From Xenopus tropicalis (Eukaryota; Chordata; Amphibia; Anura; Pipidae): 64,000 bases of DNA. How positions within the stretch are numbered: position 1 is the stretch's first letter; each line of letters opens with the position of its first letter. Under the pieces are notes generated by a model, which did not search any database, was not told the DNA's origin, and saw nothing but the letters and a program-made list of their open reading frames with translations. The DNA lies in assembly GCF_000004195.4 (NCBI RefSeq), contig NC_030679.2, forward strand, positions 29,067,712 to 29,131,711. Reading direction: 5' to 3'. Below are positions 1 to 10,702 of this stretch, one piece after another. The position numbers and the translations under genes were made by a program.

Positions 1-118
1 AAATAAAGAAAAAATAGATCAATAGACAATAGCCCATCACATTCATTTCCACCAAATAATCTCCATTTCTGAAAGTTGCCTAGAACTACATATTTTTTGT
101 TATCCAAATAATCCCCAG

Positions 119-121
<3 letters not shown>

Positions 122-159
<38 letters not shown>
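122..159. repeat. (TA)n microsatellite
   Basis: Uninterrupted alternating TA run of about 38 bases, followed by a shorter TATA/CATA-rich tail to about 180. The 120 bases before it look unique and AT-rich with nothing recognisable. Confidence 0.95.
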
Positions 160-161
<2 letters not shown>

Positions 162-213
162 TGTATATATATACATACATACCCTTTATATTAAAGTGCT
201 GTTTCTCCAAGGC

Positions 214-540
214 TAGCGAGTGAATTTTTTTGCCAGGCATGGATTTGCAGCGAATATATGCATTTCGCCATTGGCGAATTGTGTAGCGAAACTTCCGTGA
301 AAATTCGCCATGGAAAAATTTGTTGCATGGAAAAATTTTTGTTGCACGTCAAATTGCCCATGGTCGCGTCAAAAAAAGGGGGCAATCGCGTCAAAAAAGG
401 GCGCTATTGCATCAAAAAGTGTGGGTGACAAAAAAAGCCACGGACAACAAAAAAATCGCGCAACAAATGCGCTTCACAAATTATTCGCAGTTTCGTGACT
501 TTTATGGCGAAGCAAAACGGGACAGATTCCCTCATCACTA
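214..540. mobile_element. hAT-type MITE, TAGTGATG family, copy 1
   Basis: Non-autonomous DNA transposon of 327 bp. It begins TAGCGAGTGAA and ends CTCATCACTA, an imperfect inverted pair. It is flanked by TCCAAGGC (206-213) and TCCAAGGT (541-548), an 8-bp target duplication with one mismatch. Eight-base duplications and TAGNG termini fit the hAT superfamily. The ends carry the family signature of GGCGAA/TTCGCC palindromes and the phrase ATGGATTTGCAGCGAA. There is no coding capacity. Further copies lie at 1709, 8191, 14922, 31839, 33176 and 62488. Confidence 0.85.
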
Positions 541-545
541 TCCAA

Positions 546-1445
546 GGTTACATAGTTACATAGTTACATAGTTACATAGGGTTGAAAAAAGACCTGTGTC
601 CATCAAGTTCAACCCATCCAAGTAAACCCAGCACACCTAACCCACACCTACCAATCTATACTCACATACATAAACTATAAATACAACCACTAGTACTAAC
701 TGTAGATATTAGTATCACAATAGCCTTGGATATTCTGATTGATCAAGAACTCATCCAGGCCCCTCTTAAAGGCATTAACAGAATCTGCCATTACCACATC
801 ACTAGGAAGGGCATTCCATAACCTCACTGCCCTCACCGTGAAAAACCACCTACGCTGCTTCAAATGGAAGCTCCGTTCCTCTAATCTAAAGGGGTGACCT
901 CTGGTGCGTTGATTGTTTTTATGGGAAAAAAGAACATCCCCCAACTGCCTATAATCCCCTCTAATGTACTTGTACAGAGTAATCATGTCCCCTCGCAAGC
1001 GCCTCTTTTCCAGAGAAAACAACCCCAACCTCGACAGTCTAACCTCATAGTTTAAATCTTCCATCCCCTTAACCAGTTTAGTTGCACGTCTCTGCACTCT
1101 CTCCAGCTCATTAATATCCTTCTTAAGGACTGGAGCCCAAAACTGCACTGCATACTCAAGGTGAGGCCTTACCAGGGACCTATAAAGGGGCAAAATTATG
1201 TTCTCATCCCTTGAGTCAATGCCCTTTTTTATACAAGACAGCACTTTATTTGCTTTAGTAGCCACAGAATGACACTGCCTGGAATTAGACAACTTGTTAT
1301 CAACAAAAACCCCTAGATCCTTCTCCATTAAGGAAACCCCCAACACACTACCATTCAGTAGATAGTTTGCGTTTATATTATTTCTACCAAAGTGCATAAC
1401 TTTGCACTTATCAACATTGAACCTCATTTTCCAGTTTGCTGCCCA
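546..1445 (-). mobile_element. CR1/Rex1-like LINE, 5'-truncated 3' end of reverse transcriptase
   Basis: The minus strand keeps about 250 codons of the C-terminal part of a non-LTR retrotransposon ORF2, downstream of the reverse transcriptase catalytic core. Visible signatures are [52 protein letters not shown] and LGLFSLEKRRLRGDM, all typical of the CR1/Rex1/L2 group. The catalytic YADD box and everything upstream are missing, the usual 5' truncation. The 3' end, at low coordinates, finishes in a tandem CTATGTAA tail (minus-strand reading, 547-579), which acts as the element's 3' microsatellite. The frame is open to a stop near 696, so this copy is fairly young. The tail abuts the target duplication of the hAT MITE at 214-540. 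A partial relative lies at 58841-59215. Confidence 0.85.
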
Positions 1446-1708
1446 ACAGGGCAACAACAACAACTTTTATAGACTTTACTAATAGTTGTACTTGTATATT
1501 TCTGGATGAGCTGAGCATAACACAACCTATAGGCTGACTTAATTGATATCATATTTCTTTTCCTTTGATTTATAAGTGAATTATATACATATATATATCT
1601 TTACTATAACCGATTGCCCCATGGAGTATCTTATATATAAATGATACACGTCATTCTGGGTAGAATTATGATAAAGTTGCACATTTGCTTTAGCTACAAT
1701 GATGGCAT

Positions 1709-1870
1709 TAGTGATGAGCGAAATTTTTCGGCAGGCATGGATTTGCAGTGAATCTCTGCATTTCACAATTATTAGAAGCAGGCGCTAAAATTCACCATGC
1801 AACAAAAAAATGTTGTGCTGTTTTCATAACTTTTTTGCCGTTTCACAAATCTTTGAAAAAATTGTGATGT
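1709..1870. mobile_element. hAT-type MITE, TAGTGATG family, decayed copy
   Basis: Starts TAGTGATGAGCGAA and keeps the family phrase GGCAGGCATGGATTTGCAG and a later GCCGTTTCACAAATCTTTGAAAA block. The right terminus has decayed and no target duplication can be read, so the right border is approximate. Confidence 0.65.
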
Positions 1871-1874
1871 AAAA

Positions 1875-1987
1875 AACTCAAATTCAAAAACTACAATTTG
1901 GGAGATTTTGCTAAAAAAAATTCAAATCGCAGAAAAAAACAAAGAAAAAAAAATTGCAGAATTAAACATTGATAAATCACCCCCTAA
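1875..1987. mobile_element. Terminal fragment of an A-rich MITE
   Basis: A-rich sequence with AAAAATTC-type motifs ending in GATAAATCACCCCCTAA. This resembles the GATAAATCAGCCCC terminus of common frog foldback MITEs. Its last bases serve as the target duplication of the hAT element that follows, so the hAT landed in this older repeat. Confidence 0.4.
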
Positions 1988-3125
1988 TAGAGATGTAGCG
2001 AACTGTTCGCCGGAGAACTAATTCGCACGAAAATCGGGTGTTCGCAAGTTCGCGAACTTTTAGCGATGTTCGCAATTTTGGGTTCGCCTTAGCTGGAGCC
2101 AAATTGTGACCTCTCACCAGAGACCAGCAGATACATGGCAGCCAATCAGGCAGCTCTCCCTCCTGGACCACCCCCGGACCACTCCCTTCCATATATAAAC
2201 CAAAGCCCAGCAGCCATTTTACATTCTGCCTGTGTGTGCTTGATGAGTTAGCATAGGGAGAGCGCTGTGCAGGGGTTTGAGGGACAGTTTAGGTAGCTTT
2301 GCTGACTAGTAATATACTTTCTACTGCTCTGTATGTAGCTGCTGTGGGCAGCTGTCCTGCTGATCTCATCTGCTGTAACCCAATAGTCCTTGTAAGGACT
2401 GCTTTTATTTTCTGATTACTGTTACTCTTCTTTTCATTGTGTACTGCAGCTCCGTCTGTGAGTGTTGGAGACAGGTGTGCTGCTCATAGTAGTGCACTAA
2501 GCACTAACCACACATTCACATCATTTTTTTTAATTTGTGTTTTTTTACTTTGCTACTGTAATTTATAGAGCCGAGTGCTATTAGTCTAGCTGTGGGGGAC
2601 TGGTGTGCTGCTCCTAGTAGTTCAATTTTTTTTTTAATTTAACTTACTGTTCTTTAATGTGTCCAGTGCTGTTTGCTGTTGTTCATAGTAGTGCACCAAA
2701 CACGTTACACATAGTAGTGACATTGCATTGCAATAAAATCACCTGAGCGATGTTTTTCCACCAGCAATAATATATTCCGTATCCACTACTGCGGCATTTT
2801 GTCTTTGCGTGTGAACCGGCTGTAACCTTTACAAGACTTGATTGGCATGTAGACGCCGGATGTTTTAAAGCAGTTTATTACACAAGTTTAGAAATGTAGT
2901 GTGATTTCTGCCCTTTACAGCACAAAACGCAACGCTGTGTCAACAACGTATTTTTCAGAGAAATGTTTGCCCTTGATCCCCCTCCTGCATGCCACTGTCC
3001 AGGTCATGGTACCCTTTAAAAAACTTTAAAATAAGTTTTCTGGCCAGAAATGGCTTTTCTAGTTTTTAAAGTTCGCCTTCTCATTGGGTTCGCGAACTTT
3101 TTTTGTGAGGTTCGCTACATCTCTA
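1988..3125. mobile_element. Large hAT-type element, TAGAGATGTAGCG family, copy 1
   Basis: 1138-bp non-autonomous element with TIRs TAGAGATGTAGCGAAC / GTTCGCTACATCTCTA and a perfect 8-bp duplication CCCCCTAA (1980-1987 and 3126-3133). Subterminal regions are dense in GTTCGC/GCGAAC motifs, which could bind transposase. The core holds a CCAAT/TATA segment (see 2142-2199) and imperfect internal repeats of GTGCTGCTCATAGTAGTGCAC-like sequence. No transposase frame survives. The copy at 56454-57327 is a shorter relative in the opposite orientation, and that at 24406-24944 has a foreign core. Confidence 0.88.
2142..2199 (+). promoter_or_regulatory. Candidate CCAAT/TATA promoter inside the hAT element
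   Basis: CCAAT (2142-2146, within GCCAATCAGG) lies about 50 bp upstream of TATATAAA (2192-2199). GC-rich sequence lies between them, and CAGCAGCCATTTTACATT follows at a plausible start distance. The arrangement recurs, inverted, in the copy at 56454-57327. It may be the remnant promoter of the autonomous transposase gene. Activity is inferred only from motif spacing. Confidence 0.4.
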
Positions 3126-3418
3126 CCCCCTAAGAATGAAGTACTGAATCACTTGGTGCACTTGGTGCATATTTAAGTCTGGATAAGGATTTAAACTTGA
3201 CAAACAGAAGCAGAGAAAAATAAAATACAGAAAAGAAGAAAACAGTACAAAATGCAGTAATCCAAGTTACATCTTTGTAGCACCTCAATTCTATATTTGT
3301 AGGACTAAATAAAATCCAAAATCAATGATGACTGACCATTGGTTGATTACTAGGTTTGAAACACTAATTCCCAACATCATCAACATCATACAAATTATAT
3401 TTTTTCATTTGATTAGTA

Positions 3419-3746
3419 CAGGTATAGGACCCGTTATCCAGAATGCTTGGGACTAAGGGTATTCCGGATAAGGGGTCTTTCCGTAATTTGGATCTCTATA
3501 CCTTAAGTCTACAAAAGAATCAATAAAACATTAATAAAACCCTATGGGATTGTTTTTCATCCAATAAGGATTATTTATATCTTAGTTGGGATTAATTACA
3601 AGGTACTGTTTTATTATTACAGAGAAAAAGGAAATCAGTTTGAAAATTTTGAATTATTTGATTAAAATGGAGTCTATGGGAGACGGGCATTCCGTAATTC
3701 GGAGCTTTCTGGATCATGGGTTTCCAAGTAAGGGATCCCATACCTG
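3419..3746. mobile_element. TA-flanked MITE, CAGGTAT family, copy 1
   Basis: 328-bp element with termini CAGGTATAGGACC / GGGATCCCATACCTG, flanked by TA on both sides (3417-3418, 3747-3748). Inner inverted blocks (TTATCCAGAA, TTCCGGATAAGGGG) form a second nested palindrome at each end. TA flanks and CAG termini suggest a Tc1/mariner-type MITE, but the superfamily is inferred. Related copies lie at 6249, 26211 (interrupted), 49628 and 63519, with fragments at 10470, 63018 and 63861. Confidence 0.8.
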
Positions 3747-3748
3747 TA

Positions 3749-5377
3749 TTTAGAAATGCCAATAAATGTTTGGGTTTTTTTTATTGAAGATTTGAAGGAT
3801 TTATTACAAAAGAAAAAAAAATCAGAAAATGATTTCAAGAGGAAGAAGTAAAGTTGGGCAAATCAAGTTAGCCTCAAAAATAGAAGGGGGGGGGACAAAA
3901 CAGGGCTATAGATATAGTTTAATTCAGTAGTCAGCAGTGCTGAAAGAGTACCAAAGCTGTCACTGGATCTTGGCACTGGCACTTGGTCCGAATGTCCATC
4001 TTGTCCATCAGCCATCTTGGAAAGGCCTGTGTGCGGCTGGTGTATACTGTAAGTATGGAGACATTGTCCACGATATTTATTTCAGGTGATTTTTGCCCAT
4101 CGTTAATGTATCACATGCAGTATCTATCACACGGTGCTCACTAAAGGCTAAATAGGGAGTTGAGGGGGTGTTGAGTTCTTTCAGATTGGAGCCTCTCTGT
4201 GATGTGTCCTGCCCACGCCAATAATGTTTTGTGCTAGATTTGTATTGAGTAAATTAAATGTAATGTCCTTTTCTTATTATCTTATGAAATAAATGTTACA
4301 TTAATCAGTTCTATGGAATTCTTTTTTTTTCTATATCTTCCACTGCTTGGCTTGACTTTCACAATGAATACTTAAACCTCTTAAGGGCTGTTAATGCAGA
4401 ATTATACATTGTACCTGATCTCAGCAGAGGCCCCATTACCTCCCTCAACTCCCTTGTGACCTCTTAGCTAGATACTGCTCCATCAGTCAAGTTAATCAAG
4501 TGGCCAATAACTCAAGGATAAGTAATGCTTTCTTAGACATTTTATTTGACAGTCTACTATAATAACTATATTTAGTCTTTTACAGAGAGTCACCCATCTT
4601 GAAAAGAGCTATAAATCTTGTAAGTGTTTTATGGGGTTCATTGTGGACCTCTGATATATCATTGGCATCTGTACTAAAGTCCTTTAGAAAACATAACCAG
4701 CATGTAAAAATGTTTTAACTGGAATTGGATTTCTGTTCTATTATTGCCTAGGAATATAGCTACTGAAGTGAACCCTTTCTAGGTAATGTTATGTTCCTAA
4801 TAATAAGTAAATGTATCTACACCAATTTCATAATTCATGTTTATTATTGACTATCAGACCGAGGCAATCATTATATATTTCAGCCCTGTCTAACCCCAAA
4901 GTTTTACTGTTAGAATGTGTTAGCAAGAGCCGCGGGAGTGGTGATGGTGTTTTATGACTGAGGATCACAACAAACATAATAATAAAGATCTTAATCTGTA
5001 GATTTAATTTAGGTGTGGTTTAAATTTTTAATTATAAGAACTGATGGTGAAAAGAAATATATTATGTTATAGCATGACTCAATTCATTGCAACAGTCAAG
5101 GCTCCCTACAAAATTAATACATTTAGTTCTACTTTTTACTATATACTTATTTTGGATTTCTGTCCTGATATATGTCTTTAAATAAGAAAGCTTGCCTTGT
5201 GGCTTTGTTTTTTATGAGTTACACTAGGACTGAGCACAACCAAACATCTTAGGGACCATCATCCAGGGAGAGGTCAACAAGTTCTTTTTGTTCAAAAACC
5301 ACTGGGTACCATGCATAGATATGCAGTCCCTGTCTGCGGTGTTATTTTAATGTCCCACATACCCTACATGGACATAA
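3749..5377. other. Gene-free stretch
   Basis: AT-rich DNA, apparently single copy, with no long frame, no tandem array and no TIR pair that I could find. A G-run near 3887-3893 and A/T homopolymers are the only local features. Confidence 0.6.
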
Positions 5378-5700
5378 GTAAGTATGTGGCAATGACTTAC
5401 TGACACAGGTGCCACTACATCATATAATGACACTCTTGACAATTCTGTGCTTTGTTCTTTGTGGCAACTCTTTCCTGTTTCCATAATGCCCCTAAATACA
5501 ATACAGATGCAATGGGAGTAGAAGAAATCGACACAGAGCCCAAACTCAACCCCTCTGAACAAGTGTTGGCCAAATTAGAATGCTGATAAAAGCAATACCT
5601 GATCGCCCAGCATCACTGCCAGCCTCTTATTTGTGAATTAAAGCAAATGACACCAACAATGTTCCAATGTCTAATGGAAAGCTTTTCCAATAAATACTTC
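5378..5700 (+). mobile_element. Tc1-like transposase relic (C-terminal catalytic part)
   Basis: Decayed DNA matching the common vertebrate Tc1 transposase 3' region. Successive recognisable blocks are a TTTCCTGTTTCCATAATGCCCC stretch (the region coding the second catalytic Asp, HDNAP), a CACAGAGCCCAAACTCAACCC stretch (the PAQSPDLNP region) and CCAGCATCACTGCCAGCCTC further on. The frame is broken by many indels and stops, so it is non-functional. A second relic of the same type lies at 28310-28640, and the two align to each other. Confidence 0.65.
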
Positions 5701-6192
5701 ATTGTCTGCACCAACGTATTTGTGGTATTCTATGGTATTGGAGAAATACACAACAGTGCATTTTTGGCAAACAACATGAATTACAGTTTTAGTGTGTATA
5801 GTATAGCACAGCTTCATTATAAATAGAATTATACACTGTTAAATAGTACATCCTAGTCTCTTGTTACTAGAGTAACAATCTTGACAAGCTGTGCAATGGA
5901 AAGCATGTATTCATAGAGAAGATACCCTTCATTCTTACAGATATGCATTTTCATTTTTTTTTCTCCTTCTGGCCAAAGCTAAAAGTCTCGGCACACAAAC
6001 AAACCAAGGGCACATGTACATTTTAGATCACATCAGACAATTAATAGACAAAATTCTGGCTTTTACTCCCACACTACTTCCTGTTACAGTCAGAGCTGCA
6101 TTATTTCCTGTCATGTGATCCCTGAGGGAGCCCACAGCCCATCACTAAATGGTGGCTCAAGGTAACAGATGTAAATGGGCAATATTCACTAA
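5701..6192. other. Gene-free stretch
   Basis: AT-rich sequence without recognisable structure. Short open frames here have no family resemblance. Confidence 0.55.
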
Positions 6193-6199
6193 ATATATA

Positions 6200-6240
<41 letters not shown>

Positions 6241-6248
6241 CATACATA
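6193..6248. repeat. (TA)n/(CATA)n microsatellite, left arm
   Basis: Alternating TA run passing into CATA units and directly abutting the MITE at 6249. Confidence 0.9.
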
Positions 6249-6576
6249 CAGGTATGGGACCACTTATCCAGAATGCTTGGGATCTGGTGTTTTCCGGATA
6301 AGGGATCTTTCAGTAATTTGGATCTCCATACTTTAAGCCTTCTAAAGAATCAATAAAACATTAATTAAACCCAATAGGCTTGTTTTGCCTCCAATAAGGA
6401 TTAATTATATCTTAGTTGGGATCAATTATAAGGTACTGTTTTATTATTACAGAGAAAAAGGAAATCAGTTTTAAAATTCTGAATTATTTAATTAAAATGG
6501 AGTCTATTAGAGACAGGCTTTCCGTAATTCGGAGCTTTCCGGATAATGGGTTTTCGTATAAGGGATCCCATACCTG
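6249..6576. mobile_element. TA-flanked MITE, CAGGTAT family, copy 2
   Basis: Termini CAGGTATGGGACC and GGGATCCCATACCTG, 328 bp, same orientation as the copy at 3419. It sits inside a microsatellite: CATA units on the left and TGTA units on the right, so the flanks extend the inverted repeat. The internal poly-purine block and AATTATTTAATTAAAATGGAG phrase match the other copies. Confidence 0.85.
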
Positions 6577-6631
6577 TGTATGTATGTATATATATATATA
6601 TATACAGTATATATATATGTATATATATATA

Positions 6632-6669
<38 letters not shown>
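6577..6669. repeat. (TGTA)n/(TA)n/(TG)n microsatellite, right arm
   Basis: TGTA units, then TA runs interrupted by CAGTA and by a GTGTGTGTG tract, ending at ATAACAG. Small open frames across it encode only Ile-Tyr repeats and are artefacts. Confidence 0.9.
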
Positions 6670-7837
6670 ACAGTTTGGTAAGATTCTATAATAGGCCACT
6701 TAACATAATATAATACATGTGTCGCTTAAGTGTTCTGGAGGACATATTTTTCAGTCATAGAAAAAAATATTTTTGCATTATCTTTTAAGTATTATCAATG
6801 ACAAAACATGTGATATATAAACTCTTTGAACTTTATTATTACTTTTATTGCTAACAACATCCTTGGCTGCAGTTTGCACTCTCATTAAAACCATTTTTTC
6901 ATGAATTCTATTTTCATCAAAAGCACTCTGAATGAGAGGTTATGTGTGTCTGTGTGTGTGGGGGGCACTTGTAACAAAACTGTATGGTCGCTATGAGTCA
7001 TTAAGAGCACTTTTCTGTGTACTTCAGGATGGTGAAGATGCTCTTACCTTGTACTATATCTGTGTAACAATATAATTAACACTAATAGGTGCAATATAAG
7101 CATGAATGTAGTGGTCATGGACAGTGGCTCAGGGGTTATTAACAACCAAGGATTCTGGCTGGTCACCACGTATTGGAACATTGTCATTGGCTTCTTATGA
7201 ACTTGAGCATGGTGTATGTGTGTTTTGTATAAATGTGAAGGAATATAAACTTGTTGCTGATGTGATATATATACATAGAAAAATAACTACTAATACTAAT
7301 GTGTAGGCATCATGGCCTGTTATATTTTTTATTGGGAGCTTACTGGTGTGTTGCCTTCCACCAATTAATTTGTTTAATTAAGCTCTGGTTAAACTGCCCC
7401 GTAAAGTTGACAGAAATAAATTGGTACAGTATGTATTTTAGATCATCAGCTATCCTGGAAATACATGGACTTCACTTCCCTGCACTGATAGAACTGGTGT
7501 TGCCAATGAGAAATGGTTACCTTACCCTCTCCTCAGTATTTGTAGTCAGATTAAATTAATAAATATCCTGAAAAATGCTAAATCTAGTATAAATCTTAGT
7601 TATCTGTTGAATAGTAATCTATGTTATTCCATTATTATCTTTTCATTCCTTGCCAACTGTAAAATTGATCTGAAATGTTTTTACATAAACATATCTGTTT
7701 ATATTATGTACCTTAAATCCCTGTTGGGATTTTTCTTGTTTCTCAATGGTTGTTATAATTGTCTAAACAATAAATAATAAATAAATAAAAATCCTGTAAT
7801 TACCCAAGCTAAATTCCACAAAGCAAAAGGAAATGGG
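6670..7837. other. Gene-free stretch
   Basis: Looks single-copy and AT-rich. Contains a short GTGTGTGTGGGGGG tract near 6950-6965 and ATAAATAAATAAATAAA near 7770-7788. No supported gene. Confidence 0.6.
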
Positions 7838-7992
7838 GACATTGGCTAAAATAACCCACACTAGTTTTGCCAAGGTGAAGTAACCCATAGCAAATATTTG
7901 TTTGCTAGTGCAATAAGTAAATGTTGCTGTTGCAGCTGATTGGTTATCCGAACCTGGGAAAACTTAATGGGGCTTAAATATCAACTTTGGGC
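7838..7992. mobile_element. Possible degenerate MITE of the CCCATAGCA...GATTGGTTATC type
   Basis: Contains AAGTAACCCATAGCAAA and CAGCTGATTGGTTATCCG, the inner signature shared by the small foldback MITEs at 9524, 25192 and 32813. Termini are too decayed to place, so this is a weak call. Confidence 0.3.
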
Positions 7993-8190
7993 AAATTTGT
8001 ACCTTGGGAGTTACCTGCTGCAAACAATCAAACAATTCCTTTATTCTACCTGCAGCTGAATAAAAAAAGCTAATCACTAATTAGTTGCTATGAGTGCAAC
8101 TTGTCTTACTTTTGATAAATGATCCCCAGTCTCTTTTATTAAACAACCCCATATATGTGTTATTGTATTCTTTATCATAGAGATCATGCT

Positions 8191-8555
8191 TAGTGATTTG
8201 CCGAAAAATTCGCGAATCTTTCAAAAGATAGGCGAAACGGCGAAAAATTCGCCAAACAGCGGAAATGTTGTGCGGCAAAAAAAATTGTCGCACGCGACTA
8301 TTCTTTTGTCGCCCGTGGCTATAATTTTGTCGCACGGCTATTATTTTGTCGCCAGAGGCTATAATTTTGTCGCACAGCTATTATTCCGTTGCGCGGCTAT
8401 TCTTTTGACGCCCGCGACTATTCTTTTTTGATGCCGGTGACAATTTTTGGACGTGCGGCGAATTTTTTCATCCGTTTCGTGAAACAATCCGCCAATGGAA
8501 AAACGCGGAAATTCGCCTTGAATCCATGCCTGGCAAAACATTTTGCCCATCACTA
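8191..8555. mobile_element. hAT-type MITE, TAGTGATG family, copy with internal tandem array
   Basis: 365 bp from TAGTGATTTGCCG to TGCCCATCACTA, flanked by perfect 8-bp ATCATGCT (8183-8190 and 8556-8563). The middle (about 8275-8440) is expanded into seven or so degenerate units of about 20 bp, such as TTTTGTCGCACGGCTATTA. That makes it longer than the 258-274 bp sister copies. No coding potential. Confidence 0.88.
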
Positions 8556-8563
8556 ATCATGCT

Positions 8564-9523
8564 TACTTGGAACTCATTGTACATATGGTTTTGCTGAGTT
8601 TTGTCTAATAAATGTACATAGAATTTATGCATCTCGGTGAATCCACAAACCCCCCTACTTCTCGTAAGATGAATTGGTTACAAGGGACACTTTTTTTGTT
8701 ATTGATGTGATATGTCCTGTGGTTCAGAGCTGCTGAGATAGGCTGGAATTGCTGTGATTTGAAGTTGAGGGCTGGAGGTGCAGCGAAGTTGAGCTATTTT
8801 GCTCTTAAAGCTGAATAGCAGATGATGTTGACCTTTTCATAAAAGGTTTTGGATCTCATCTGACATACAGATGGCTCAGAACCTATCCATCTGAGAAAGA
8901 GACTTAGATCTTAAATTGTTTTGATTGTAAATGAGAACCGAGATGCCTCGCATTGGTAAAAGCAAGAGCATCTGAGAGAATGAACAAAAGATTGGAAGAA
9001 AGCTGCTTAACTGCACTCCTTTAACGGGTCACTGCAATTCTCCGCCTTGGATTTTTATTACATTCGCTCATTCTTTGTTAATAGGAAAATGAATACAAAG
9101 AAGAAACTAATATAAAACAATGTATTGATGTTGACTACGTGATGTGTTGCTGCGGGCTTCTAACACACAGGATAAACTGTCAGCCAGTGATCCAGACAGT
9201 GACCCTTTTATTACTCTCACCTTCGTGCCTATGTAGCTGCGAGTATGCCATTGCAACGCTGCATAGCCTTCATTTAGTTGACAAGACAAGGAAGCTGCAG
9301 TTAATAAAACAAAATCAATCAGGCACACGGAGAGCGAGAGGAGGTCTCTACCAATTATGAGCAGATCATATGTATCAGGACATAACGTGAAATTTATGCA
9401 CACAGCAGACAAAGTGGCTGTAAGTGTAGCTGTGCATTAGAATATGTTTAAAAAGAAAACACTGTAGATTTTACAGTAGATTGTGCCTAGCTGCAAGACA
9501 GGGCTCATTTAATTATACACTAG
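8564..9523. other. Gene-free stretch
   Basis: Mostly unique sequence with mixed composition. Short frames on both strands near 9107-9412 overlap each other and have no recognisable domain. Confidence 0.55.
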
Positions 9524-9798
9524 TGGGGTTATGTAATAAAAGGCAATAAGTTTGGCGAGGAGCAGTAACCCATAGCAGCCAATGAGCAGGTAGAATTTAC
9601 TGGTCAACTATTTAAAAACACACATTTTATTGGTTGCTATGGCTTACCGCTACTGGGAAAGCTTAGCGCCTTTCATTATATATCGGGGTAGTTCTTGAAA
9701 ATGATGCTATTATCTAAATGGGTTACCGCTACTGGGCAAGCTTAGCGCCTTTCATTATATATCGGGGTAGTTCATGAAAATGATGCTATTATATAAAT
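9524..9798. mobile_element. Small foldback MITE with 79-bp tandem duplication of its right half
   Basis: Left end GGGGTTATGTAATAAAAGGC pairs with right end GCGCCTTTCATTATATATCGGGG. The inner part has the family phrase AACCCATAGCAGCCAATGAGC and TATTGGTTGCTATGGCTTACC. The right portion (9644-9722) is repeated head-to-tail at 9723-9798 with few mismatches: TTACCGCTACTGGG, then GCTTAGCGCC, then the GATGCTATTAT region. Confidence 0.6.
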
Positions 9799-9909
9799 AT
9801 ATATTGTGGTATTTGTATCTGAAAACATTGTGTATTATTGATAAAACAACTGTGTTGGGGGGGAAGTGAATAACTTACATTTTTAAGAAGTTACAAACCC
9901 ATTTCGAAT

Positions 9910-9968
9910 CATATATATATATATACATATATGTAGTGTTTATAGGTATACATATATGTATATATAAG
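9910..9968. repeat. AT/CATATATG-rich low-complexity tract
   Basis: TA dinucleotides with CATATATGTA palindromes, partly symmetrical around 9940. Confidence 0.8.
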
Positions 9969-9999
9969 GTTTCAGGATAAGTGTTTGGATAACCATAAC

Positions 10000-10443
10000 T
10001 TTAAGGTACTTTTTATGTTAACTATTAGTATGTTATAGAACATCCTATTTCTAGGTTGGTATTTTTCAGTTGGTATTTTTTTAAGTATTTGCCATTTATT
10101 CTGCCTCTTTCTACCTTTCAAATGTGTGTGTGTGTGTGGGGGGGTCACAGTCAATAATGATTGCTTTGTGAGGCTATAATTGTAACATTTTTAAATTGTA
10201 ATTGTTACTTTTTCCTGCTTATCTTTATATTCACGCCATCTTCTATTCATATTTCAGTCTCTCGTTCAAACCACTGCTTGGTTGCTAGGCTAAATTGGAC
10301 CATAGCCACCAAATAGCTGCTCAAATTCCAAAGTGGAGAGTTGCTGAACAAAAAGCTAACAAAAACCACAAAAATATACATAATGAAGACCAATAGCAGT
10401 TGGTCTCACTATCTCTATCATACAAAAAGTGAATTTAACTACT
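10000..10443. mobile_element. TTAAAGGGG...CCCCTTTAA family MITE, decayed copy
   Basis: Shares diagnostic inner blocks with the copies at 32122 and 42067: ATTAGTATGTTATAGAA, TATTTGCCATT, CTGCCTCTTTCTACCTTTCAAATG, TGGTTGCTAGG, AGTTGCTGAACAAAAAGCTAA and AATGAAGACCAAT. Both termini have drifted (TTAAGGTACT on the left), so the borders are approximate. A G-run from a TGTG tract is inserted near 10123-10143. Confidence 0.7.
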
Positions 10444-10469
10444 CCAAAATCATAGAATTGCTTGCCACC

Positions 10470-10590
10470 AATATGGATTTATGCATTAACCATCAAGTAC
10501 AAGGTACTGTTTAATTATTACAGAGGCTAATCAATGGAAAAAATAGAACTATTTGCATAACATGGACTCTGTGGAAGATGTCAAAGGTTC
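10470..10590. mobile_element. Fragment of a CAGGTAT-family MITE
   Basis: Middle-to-right portion only: ATGGATTTATGCATTAACC, then AAGTACAAGGTACTGTTTAATTATTACAGAG and ACATGGACTCTGTGGAAGATG, as in the full copies. No intact terminus. Confidence 0.6.
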
Positions 10591-10702
10591 TTACCTGCAC
10601 CCCTTATCCTCTGTTTTTGATCCCTTGGATGTTTATCATGTAAAAGCATATGGGCGAGATTCAGTTTGAAGATGAAAAAACTTTTCATGTGATAAAAAGT
10701 AA

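Noticed and set aside
696..1463. 255-codon minus-strand frame as a host protein gene
   Set aside because: Its motifs are those of the C-terminal part of a CR1/Rex1-like ORF2, it has no upstream RT core, and it ends in a retrotransposon tail. It is a LINE remnant.
6416..6699. Frames ending in Tyr-Ile repeats near 6416-6699
   Set aside because: They read through a MITE into a TA/TG microsatellite.
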